A stretch of 7,868 nucleotides of DNA. It comes from Acidilobaceae archaeon. GTDB taxonomy: Archaea > Thermoproteota > Thermoprotei_A > Sulfolobales > Acidilobaceae. Shown piece after piece: positions 1-5,469 of this stretch. Where the stretch lies: the NCBI GenBank assembly GCA_027044005.1, contig JALUDK010000338.1, forward strand, positions 1-7,868. The letters are read 5' to 3'. A model generated the notes under the pieces. That model was not told the origin of the DNA. It did no database searches and saw only the letters and a list, made by a program, of their open reading frames with translations. The translations under genes were made by a program, and so were the position numbers. How positions within the stretch are numbered: the first letter of the stretch is position 1; each line of letters begins with the position of its first letter.

Positions 1-1
1 C

Positions 2-478
2 AGCGTAGCAGGGTTTCCCAGCGGCATGCACCCCCTGAGGGTTAAGATCGCGGAGCTCGAGCACCTAGCCTCCCTTGGCGTTGAGGAGGTTGACATAGTA
101 CCCAACCTAGCCACGGGGGAGGACGTTGAGGCCCTAGTCAAGGCAGCTAGGGAGGCCGGGGTGAGGGTGGTCAAGGTGATAGTGGAGGCCCCACTCCAGG
201 GCGATGACAGCCTAGAGAGGCTGGTAGAGGCCTCCCACAGGGCTGGGGCCGACTACGTGAAGACAAGCACCGGAGTCTACAGTAAGGGGGGTGACTATGA
301 GACCGTCCGTAGGCTATACAGGATAGCCAGGCCCCGGGGGCTCAAAGTCAAGGCTGCCGGAGGTATAAGGGACGGGCTCCAGGCTATACTGGCTATAGCA
401 GCTGGGGCCTCGAGGATAGGGACCAGCAGCGGGGCTAGGGTGCTCAGGAGCTATAGGGAGCTGGTGGGCCAGGCTTGA
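2..478 (+). CDS. deoC: Deoxyribose-phosphate aldolase, 5' end outside window
   Basis: Class I aldolase that reversibly splits 2-deoxyribose-5-phosphate into glyceraldehyde-3-phosphate and acetaldehyde. It is cytosolic and serves deoxynucleoside catabolism. The frame is open from base 2, and the residues before the first ATG (26-28), SVAGFPSG, match the family's GFP-G strand, so that ATG is internal and the gene begins upstream. Visible hallmarks are EVDIVPNLATG with the conserved Asp, VKTSTGV with the Schiff-base lysine (codon 260-262), and VKAAGGIR with the second active-site lysine (codon 350-352). About 158 residues are visible. Archaeal DeoC is usually about 220-230 residues, so roughly a third is missing at the N-terminus. 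The TGA stop overlaps the TTG start of the next gene, which suggests translational coupling. The family call is secure; the in-vivo direction of the reaction cannot be told from sequence. Confidence 0.95.
   Translation, partial: SVAGFPSGMHPLRVKIAELEHLASLGVEEVDIVPNLATGEDVEALVKAAREAGVRVVKVIVEAPLQGDDSLERLVEASHRAGADYVKTSTGVYSKGGDYETVRRLYRIARPRGLKVKAAGGIRDGLQAILAIAAGASRIGTSSGARVLRSYRELVGQA
463..466 (+). promoter_or_regulatory. Ribosome binding site supporting TTG start at 475
   Basis: GGTG lies 8 nt before the TTG at 475-477. It is complementary to the archaeal 16S 3' end and lies inside the deoC coding sequence. It favours TTG 475 over the in-frame GTG at 481. Confidence 0.6.
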
Positions 479-1980
479 GGGTGGGGCTGGTAACGAGCAG
501 GTCCGCCAGGAGGCTAGTGGAGGAGGTAGCTAGGGGGCTAGACGGGGAGGTAGAGATCATAGAGGTCCCAGTCCCAGTCATATCCTTCCTCTCCACCACC
601 ACACTGGCAAAGATCATAGAGGCTAGGAGCGAGCTTAGGGAGAAGCTTAGCAGGGTCGACGTGATAGTCATACCGGGCAGGGTCAAGGGCGACGCTGAAC
701 CCATAGAGAAAGTGGCAGGGAGGCCAGTATACAAGGGCCCCAAGGACCTGGGCCTCATACCCGCAGCTGTGAGGCACCTACTCTCTGGCGGTAGCCTGGA
801 TCGGGTCAGGCCTGCTGAGCAGGTTATGGGCAGCGTCACCCTCAAGCTGGAGCCCACCACCGCCTTCAGGATAGGGAGGGTAGAGGTACCATCCCGGGGC
901 CCCCCGGTACTAGTGATTACTGAGATCCACCCCGGCGTGGAGGAGGATAGAGTAGCCTCGGAGGCCAGGAGGCACCTCTCCGATGGAGCCAAGATCATAC
1001 TAGTCGGGGCCGGCGACGGGGTTAGCCCCGAGAGCCTCGCCAGGAGGATCGAGGCCGTAGCCGCGACCGGGGCCCCCGGGATCCTTGCCGAGGTGCCGTC
1101 TAGAAGACACGCCAAAGCCGCGCTTGATGCGGGGGCTCATGGGATATCCACTTCGCCCGACACGCTGGGCGAGGTCCTAGACCTGCTGCCTAGCGACGCG
1201 GCTGTGCTCCTGGGAGACAGGGATCTGGGCCGGCTCGAGTCGGGGCTGGACCTGCTACGCTCTCATGGGGTGGACAAGGTCGTCGTAGACCCCGTCCTGG
1301 GGCTCCCCCTTATAGACCTGGCCGAGTCTATAGGGAGGTATAGGGAGGCCCACAGGCTTGGGGCTCCGCTCCTCTTCACCGCAGCTAACGTCACTGAGGA
1401 GGTTGAGGCCGATCCTCACGGAATGCACGCTGTCCTGGCCGCCCTGGCCGTGGAGCTCGGGGCCAGCCTCTACCTGGTCGTCGAGGAGACCTACAAGTCC
1501 ACCCATGGTACCGCGGAGGCGGTGGAGGCTCTCAGGCTGGCATCTGAGGCTTGGGCTAGGCGCTCCACGCCCCGTGGGCTCTATAGCAGGCTCTACGTTG
1601 CCAGGCAGCCGGTCAAGCCCCCGCAGCCCCCGAGGGTGGAGGCGGAGACTGTGTATTACGTGGAGCCGAGTATCGATAAGAGAGGCTTCATAGAGGTGCA
1701 TGTAGACCATGATAGGGGGATCATAAGGGCCGTCTACAAGAGGCTCCCCAGCCTGGAGGTGGAGGCTGCGGTTGAGGGTGTACACCCTAATAGCATAGCC
1801 AGGGCTCTCATAAGAAGGGTGGGGCTGGATCCCGAGCATGCCGCATACCTGGGGGCCGAGCTGGCTAAGGCTCATATAGCCCTTAGGCTCGGCCTAACCT
1901 ACACTCAGGACGAGCCAGTGGTAACCCCGGTATGGGAGAAGGTGCGAAGCGTTGAGGGTGGCGGCGAGCAGTCCTGCTAA
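475..1980 (+). CDS. Archaeal dihydropteroate synthase-related protein (three domains)
   Basis: 501 residues, matching the archaeal dihydropteroate-synthase-related family (TIGR00284 type; Methanocaldococcus MJ0107-like). Residues 1-150 form the family's N-terminal domain, including PGRVKGDAEPIEKVAGRPVYKG. Residues 150-350 are the pterin-binding TIM-barrel part, with DGAKIILVGAG and the ANVTEEVEADPHGMHAVLAALA block typical of this family. Residues about 390-490 are a DUF4346 / Synechocystis slr0651-like domain (GFIEVHVD, HAAYLGAELAKAHIALRLG, YTQDE). The family is found in archaea lacking bacterial-type dihydropteroate synthase, so a role in making a pterin one-carbon carrier is widely suspected; the exact reaction is not settled as far as I know. 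The start is TTG, overlapping the deoC stop, with GGTG 8 nt upstream. A gcvH gene about 3 kb away would need such a carrier if a full glycine cleavage system exists. Confidence 0.9.
   Translation: MRVGLVTSRSARRLVEEVARGLDGEVEIIEVPVPVISFLSTTTLAKIIEARSELREKLSRVDVIVIPGRVKGDAEPIEKVAGRPVYKGPKDLGLIPAAVRHLLSGGSLDRVRPAEQVMGSVTLKLEPTTAFRIGRVEVPSRGPPVLVITEIHPGVEEDRVASEARRHLSDGAKIILVGAGDGVSPESLARRIEAVAATGAPGILAEVPSRRHAKAALDAGAHGISTSPDTLGEVLDLLPSDAAVLLGDRDLGRLESGLDLLRSHGVDKVVVDPVLGLPLIDLAESIGRYREAHRLGAPLLFTAANVTEEVEADPHGMHAVLAALAVELGASLYLVVEETYKSTHGTAEAVEALRLASEAWARRSTPRGLYSRLYVARQPVKPPQPPRVEAETVYYVEPSIDKRGFIEVHVDHDRGIIRAVYKRLPSLEVEAAVEGVHPNSIARALIRRVGLDPEHAAYLGAELAKAHIALRLGLTYTQDEPVVTPVWEKVRSVEGGGEQSC
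1941..1944 (+). promoter_or_regulatory. Ribosome binding site supporting TTG start at 1952
   Basis: GGTG lies 7 nt before TTG 1952, within the 3' end of the pterin gene. It supports TTG 1952 over GTG 1958 for mevalonate kinase and implies coupled translation. Confidence 0.6.
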
Positions 1981-2902
1981 GGCGATCCTCTTCGGGGAGC
2001 ACTTCGTAGTCAAGGGGGCCGCAGGGGTGGCGGCTGCTATAAGTCTAAGGGCTAGGGTCGTCGTGGAGGAGGCCCAGGACGGGGGGATAGTTGTAACGAG
2101 CTCCATGGGAGAGGCCAGGATCAATGGGAAGCCCGTGCCAGGGTGGGCAGAACCCTTCAAGATGGTCCTTGAGTGGCTCCGTGGCAGGGGCTACACCGAG
2201 GCCCCGGCTAGGGTTGTGGTTGAGAGCGATATACCCCCGAGGGCAGGGCTGGGGAGCAGTGCTGCCGTCTCAGCTGCATTCGCCCTAGCCTACACGGCCC
2301 TCCACGGTGATCCCCTGAGCGTCGGGGAGCTGATAAAGGCCGCCACTGTGGGGGAAGCCGCTGCCCATGGTAGGCCTAGTGGCATAGACCCGACCGTGAC
2401 CGTCCTAGGCGGTGTTGTCAGTTTTAGCAGGGAGGAGGAGCCCATGGTCCTCCGCCCCCCGAGGCTTGGGAGCGTCGCACTCGTTATAGCTGATAGCGGG
2501 GTTGAGAGGAGCACTAAGGAGGCCGTCGAGAAGGTGCTCGCACTTGCAGAGAAGTACTGGGACGTGATGTCCAAGCTGTACTATGCCGCCGACACCCTGT
2601 CTAGGAGGGCTGTGAAGCACCTGTCGAGGGGTGACTATGAGAGCGTGGGGGAGCTGATGAATATAAACCACGGTCTCCTATCGGCTATCGGAGTCTCAAC
2701 CCCAAGACTGGAGGACCTAGTCTACACCGCTAGGGCGGCCGGGGCTCTTGGGGCTAAGATAACCGGGGCCGGGATGGGCGGCTCCATAGTCAGCCTCGCC
2801 AGGGCGGGGGATTCCAGTAGGGTCCTGGAGGCGCTGGCGGGGAAGGCTGCGTGGGCTAGGTCCGTAGAGATGGGCGTGGAGGGTACGAGGCTAGAGGAGT
2901 AG
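1952..2902 (+). CDS. mvk: Mevalonate kinase (GHMP family)
   Basis: Phosphorylates mevalonate with ATP to 5-phosphomevalonate, the committed step after HMG-CoA reductase, leading to archaeal ether-lipid isoprenoids. It is cytosolic and 316 residues long, the usual archaeal size. All three GHMP motifs are present: SPAKAILFGEH (residues 7-17, with Lys10), PPRAGLGSSAAVSAA (95-109, ATP phosphate loop), and KITGAGMGGS (269-278). GIDPTVT around 144-150 carries the expected catalytic Asp146. TTG start with GGTG 7 nt upstream. The first 29 nt overlap the preceding pterin gene, and the following membrane gene starts 4 nt after the TAG. In many archaea the neighbour is isopentenyl phosphate kinase or another mevalonate-pathway enzyme; none is present here. 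Homoserine kinase or phosphomevalonate kinase are less likely, since the motif set and length fit mevalonate kinase best. Confidence 0.96.
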   Translation: MRVAASSPAKAILFGEHFVVKGAAGVAAAISLRARVVVEEAQDGGIVVTSSMGEARINGKPVPGWAEPFKMVLEWLRGRGYTEAPARVVVESDIPPRAGLGSSAAVSAAFALAYTALHGDPLSVGELIKAATVGEAAAHGRPSGIDPTVTVLGGVVSFSREEEPMVLRPPRLGSVALVIADSGVERSTKEAVEKVLALAEKYWDVMSKLYYAADTLSRRAVKHLSRGDYESVGELMNINHGLLSAIGVSTPRLEDLVYTARAAGALGAKITGAGMGGSIVSLARAGDSSRVLEALAGKAAWARSVEMGVEGTRLEE

Positions 2903-2906
2903 CGTT

Positions 2907-3941
2907 ATGCTGGAGCTGAAGCTGTCCAGGATCTCCACGCTTGGCATAGCCCTCTCCGTGGCCCTAGTGATCCCGGGTCTACTAGCCGCTCCCCGCCTTG
3001 CCACGCTCCACATGGGGCTAGTTGGCCTGGGCGCCGGGCTCCTCTTCCCCACAGCGATGTACGTAACGTTCACTGGGAGCCTCAAGTCTGGGCTACCTAG
3101 GAGGGGCGTCGAGGCAGCCGTTCCTCTCGCCTCCGTCCTCCTGGCAGCGGCGTCGCTCCCGTTATACCTGGCTGGCCACCCCGGCTGGAGGGCCTCAGCT
3201 GTGGGTGGCCTCTTGTTCTTGGCATTGCACTCATGGCTCCAGGCCCGGGGGTGGCGGAGGAGGGAGCCTTGGCTTGTGCTCCTCTATCCTCCCCTGGCCG
3301 GGGCGGCTGGCCTCGCGTGCGGGTGCGGCGTGGTCGAGTCGATGCTGAGGGTTGGCCTTTTCTATGCCGCCCCGATGGTTGTTGTGGTCTCGTTGTTGAC
3401 CGTGTCTAGGAATTATGGTGTGGACCCGTCTAGGCCCTGGGTTTACTCTCCCCTAGCCCTTAACGCTGTTAGCCTTGTACTGGCTGTTGCCGGGTATAGC
3501 TGGTACCCTATCGTCTCTGGGCTGGGGCTGCTCCTCTACTTTGCCGTGCTTCGTATCTGGAGGGCTCCCAGCCTGGTTGCCCGGGGCCTGCGCGTCGGGG
3601 GTCCTGGTGGTGGGGCGCTGGTGTATATGGGGGCTTCTCACCTCTCATCGCTGGCCTCTCAGCTTCTCTGGCTGGCCTCCCTGGATGTGCTCTCGATGGT
3701 CCATGTTGTGTATATCGGCTTTGTCGGGGTTCACATTTTCCTTCATGCTCCCTTGATGCTGCCTCAGGTTGTTAGGGTTAGGCTGGCTAAGGTGTATGTC
3801 CCGCCTCTCCCACCTATGCTCCTGGCTATGGCTGCCCTTGCGAGGCCCTGGCTCCCCGATGTGTCCTATGCCCTCATGGTTGCCTCGTTGGCCCTACTTC
3901 TAGTCCAGTTTAGGCCCTTAGGGCTCGTGGGTAGGGGTTAG
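2907..3941 (+). CDS. Unidentified multi-pass membrane protein with paired His motifs
   Basis: 344 residues, not recognised with confidence. It is strongly hydrophobic, with about 9-10 likely membrane helices joined by short Arg-rich loops (for example ARGWRRREPW, 113-122), and has no clear signal peptide. Two helices share a similar layout: LHMGLVGLGAGLLFP (His35, Gly40, Pro48) and VHVVYIGFVGVHIFLHAPLMLP (His266, Gly271, Pro286). Further histidines are at 91, 108, 245, 276 and 280. Such His-then-Gly helices recall NnrS and distant heme-copper-oxidase-like membrane proteins, so heme or metal binding is possible, but this is only a resemblance. ATG start with GAGGAG (2894-2899) 7 nt upstream. 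It follows mvk by 4 nt, so it is probably the last gene of the same transcript. Its TAG overlaps the stop of the convergent methyltransferase gene by 4 nt. The coding call is strong; the function is unknown. Confidence 0.8.
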   Translation: MLELKLSRISTLGIALSVALVIPGLLAAPRLATLHMGLVGLGAGLLFPTAMYVTFTGSLKSGLPRRGVEAAVPLASVLLAAASLPLYLAGHPGWRASAVGGLLFLALHSWLQARGWRRREPWLVLLYPPLAGAAGLACGCGVVESMLRVGLFYAAPMVVVVSLLTVSRNYGVDPSRPWVYSPLALNAVSLVLAVAGYSWYPIVSGLGLLLYFAVLRIWRAPSLVARGLRVGGPGGGALVYMGASHLSSLASQLLWLASLDVLSMVHVVYIGFVGVHIFLHAPLMLPQVVRVRLAKVYVPPLPPMLLAMAALARPWLPDVSYALMVASLALLLVQFRPLGLVGRG

Positions 3942-4960
3942 GGCCTCCTAGCTACTACTACCTCCCTGGTTAGGCTGGAATGAACGTACATGTGCATCCT
4001 CGCCAGGACCTGGAGCCCTGCATCCTCCCCTAGGCTTGCTGGCTCCTCGCTGTGCGGGCCGGCGTATACTATGTATCCCCCGGGGGCTAGGGCCTCGAGG
4101 GCAGCGCTTAGGAAACCCTCCATGAGCCTCCTATACCCCATCCTAGCGGTCGTGGTGGACCTACCGTAGGGGGGATCCGTGGCTATAGAGTCTACTACAC
4201 CACTGCCTATAGGGAGCTTTGCAGCGTTGTGTGCTATAACAAGGCACCTGCCGCAGGTGAATGTGTCCAGGTTAACCCTAGAGCCCCTGTACATGGCCCT
4301 GTCTAGGTCCCCGCAGATTATCCTCCCGGCGCCTACCATCATGGCCTCTATGGCGAAGCCCCCGGTGCCGCAGAAGGGGTCTAGGAACGTGGAACCCTCC
4401 CGGGGCCTGGATAGGTTCACCAGGACCCTTGAGAGGTCTGGGCTTAGGGGCCCGGGCTTGAAGAATGGCCTCCTTCGGGGCCTCCTAAGGTGGAACCCCT
4501 TCCCCCTGGAGGCTAGTATGATTCCGGCTATCGCTACTCCCTCGGTTATGAACACTCTGAGGACCTTGCCTCCCTTCCCCAGGCTGGCCCTGCCCCTGAG
4601 CTTTGATACGAGGATCCTCCTAACCACGTCCTCCCTTGCCTGGGGGGAGTAGCCTTTGAACCTCCAGGGGTCTACCCATACCCTCTCCCCCTCTAGGCTT
4701 CTCGCCGCTTCCTCTGCTAGTGCCTCTATCCCCTCGATTGTGGACTCTGCTATCCCTAGGAGGAGTCCTATCTCTCTGACCCATGCTGCCCTCTCCGCGG
4801 CTCTCTTGGGGTTTAGGCTCTCTGCGTCGAATAGTGCTAGTCCCTCGAGGTGGTACGTGATCCTGTAGCTTGGTGTGACCACGTCTAGTATCGCTTTTAA
4901 CTCCTCTAGGGGAAGGCGTGGGTGTTCTCCTGATAGTATGGCGTAGTACCTCGGCTTCAG
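3938..4960 (-). CDS. tRNA (guanine-10-N2) methyltransferase, THUMP plus Rossmann fold, probable CTG start
   Basis: Archaeal Trm-G10 / Trm11-like enzyme that methylates N2 of guanine 10 in tRNA using S-adenosylmethionine. Read from CTG 4960 it has 340 residues, near the usual 330-350. Residues 1-160 are the RNA-binding THUMP part, starting KPRYYAILSGEHPRLPLEEL. FFKPGPLSPDLSRVLVNLSR (about 166-185) links the domains. DPFCGTGG (194-201) is the SAM-binding loop and TDPPYG (261-266) the catalytic N-methylation motif. The first canonical start codon in frame, GTG 4882, would delete the conserved first strand-helix of THUMP. No ATG, GTG or TTG occurs between it and the upstream stop at 5066-5068. 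CTG 4960 lies 2 nt after the gcvH stop and 9 nt after a strong GGAGGG site. The 3' end overlaps the convergent membrane gene by 4 nt. Function is sure; the start is inferred. Confidence 0.9.
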   Translation of the reverse strand: MKPRYYAILSGEHPRLPLEELKAILDVVTPSYRITYHLEGLALFDAESLNPKRAAERAAWVREIGLLLGIAESTIEGIEALAEEAARSLEGERVWVDPWRFKGYSPQAREDVVRRILVSKLRGRASLGKGGKVLRVFITEGVAIAGIILASRGKGFHLRRPRRRPFFKPGPLSPDLSRVLVNLSRPREGSTFLDPFCGTGGFAIEAMMVGAGRIICGDLDRAMYRGSRVNLDTFTCGRCLVIAHNAAKLPIGSGVVDSIATDPPYGRSTTTARMGYRRLMEGFLSAALEALAPGGYIVYAGPHSEEPASLGEDAGLQVLARMHMYVHSSLTREVVVARRP

Positions 4961-4962
4961 GC

Positions 4963-5382
4963 CTAGCTTCCCTCCCTCCTCTTGACGCTCTCCACATATC
5001 CCTGGGCGTCTAGTAGGTCCTCTAGCTGGGAGGGGTTGCTTGGCTTGAGCTTGGCTATCCAGCCCTCACCGTAGGGGTCCATGTTTACCAGCTCTGGCTC
5101 GTCTAGGAGCCTCTCGTTCGACTCTACTACCTCCCCGTCGACTGGGGCGTAGACTTCTCCGGTTGCCTTTATCGACTCTAGGACTGCCAGTACCTCGCCC
5201 CTCGAGTACGCCTTTCCCACTTCTGGGAGCTCTACTCCTACAACGTCCTTCAGCTTCTTCTGTGCATAGTCTGTTATGCCGATCACGATAGTGTCTCCCT
5301 CGATCCTTACCCACTCGTCGGATTCGGTGTACTTGAGGTCCTCGGGCACCTTGAACCTTATACCCCCAACCTCTACCTCCAT
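4963..5382 (-). CDS. gcvH: Glycine cleavage system H protein (lipoyl carrier)
   Basis: Shuttles the aminomethyl group between the P and T proteins of glycine cleavage on a lipoyl-lysine arm. From ATG 5382 it has 139 residues, normal for the family. MEVEVGGIRFKVPEDLKYTESDEWV is a classic H-protein start, and LESIKATGEVYAPVDGEV holds the lipoylated Lys72. The tail NMDPYGEGWIAKLKP also fits. An in-frame ATG at 5409 would add nine residues. I prefer 5382 because GGTGGAGG lies just upstream and the TATA element at 5420-5428 places transcription start near 5397, downstream of 5409. No P, T or L protein genes are in the window, so use in a full cleavage complex is inferred. The tRNA methyltransferase gene follows after 2 nt and probably shares the transcript. 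Confidence 0.94.
   Translation of the reverse strand: MEVEVGGIRFKVPEDLKYTESDEWVRIEGDTIVIGITDYAQKKLKDVVGVELPEVGKAYSRGEVLAVLESIKATGEVYAPVDGEVVESNERLLDEPELVNMDPYGEGWIAKLKPSNPSQLEDLLDAQGYVESVKRREGS
4970..4981 (-). promoter_or_regulatory. Strong ribosome binding site that decides a CTG start
   Basis: On the - strand this reads GAGGAGGGAGGG, inside the last codons of gcvH and 9 nt before CTG 4960. No ATG, GTG or TTG lies in reach in the methyltransferase frame, so the site points to the CTG. Confidence 0.6.
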
Positions 5383-5384
5383 AA

Positions 5385-5392
5385 CCTCCACC
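5385..5392 (-). promoter_or_regulatory. Ribosome binding site for gcvH, favouring ATG 5382
   Basis: GGTGGAGG on the - strand. Its GGTG part ends 6 nt before ATG 5382. No comparable site precedes ATG 5409. Confidence 0.55.
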
Positions 5393-5419
5393 CAGCGTGA
5401 TACCTGCATGTGGCTAGGG

Positions 5420-5428
5420 ATTTATAGC
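5420..5428. promoter_or_regulatory. Shared TATA-like element between gcvH and lysO
   Basis: The + strand reads ATTTATAGC and the - strand GCTATAAAT. This is the most AT-rich patch in the divergent gap, which is otherwise GC-rich. With the archaeal TATA-to-start distance of about 26 nt, + transcription would begin near 5450, just before the GGGGGTG site of lysO. Transcription on the - strand would begin near 5397, just before the GGTGGAGG site of gcvH. Both fit short leaders. BRE-like purine/A-rich bases are weak on either side, and the start sites are predicted, not seen. Confidence 0.5.
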
Positions 5429-5434
5429 TGGCCA

Positions 5435-5446
5435 CCTGGGCCCAGG
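5435..5446. promoter_or_regulatory. Perfect 12-bp palindrome, possible operator
   Basis: CCTGGGCCCAGG equals its own reverse complement over all 12 bases. It sits between the TATA element and the predicted start for lysO (a repressor-like position) and just upstream of the TATA element for gcvH (an activator-like position). A dimeric regulator of the Lrp/AsnC kind would suit lysine export and glycine cleavage, but no regulator gene is in the window and the identity is a guess. Confidence 0.4.
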
Positions 5447-5454
5447 CCCGTGCA

Positions 5455-5461
5455 GGGGGTG
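5455..5461 (+). promoter_or_regulatory. Ribosome binding site pointing to CTG 5470
   Basis: GGGGGTG lies 8 nt before CTG 5470, the same geometry as the GGTG sites before TTG 475 and TTG 1952. It is 32 nt from GTG 5494, too far to serve that codon. Confidence 0.5.
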
Positions 5462-5469
5462 CTGAGGGC

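Noticed and set aside
444..1115. Long antisense open frame (223 codons) across the pterin gene
   Set aside because: Low-complexity Ser/Leu/Pro-rich translation with no family resemblance, lying opposite a well-conserved gene; a shadow of GC-rich codon use.
2653..2660. CTGATGA-like box that could be part of a C/D box guide RNA
   Set aside because: It lies inside the conserved mevalonate kinase coding sequence, the first base does not fit the C-box consensus, and I see no properly spaced D box.
3938..4882. GTG 4882 as the start of the tRNA methyltransferase
   Set aside because: The in-frame codons just upstream encode a conserved THUMP N-terminus, and no ribosome binding site precedes the GTG.
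4893..4901. TTAAAA-like patch upstream of GTG 4882 as a promoter
   Set aside because: It encodes conserved residues LKA of the THUMP domain and is too close to the GTG to place a usable transcription start before it.
4620..4997. Open frame of 125 codons on the - strand between gcvH and the methyltransferase
   Set aside because: Arg/Gly/Pro-rich shadow of both genes; it overlaps the THUMP coding region in another frame.
5383..5409. ATG 5409 as the gcvH start
   Set aside because: It would lie upstream of the predicted transcription start and lacks a ribosome binding site; ATG 5382 has a strong one and gives a typical H-protein N-terminus.
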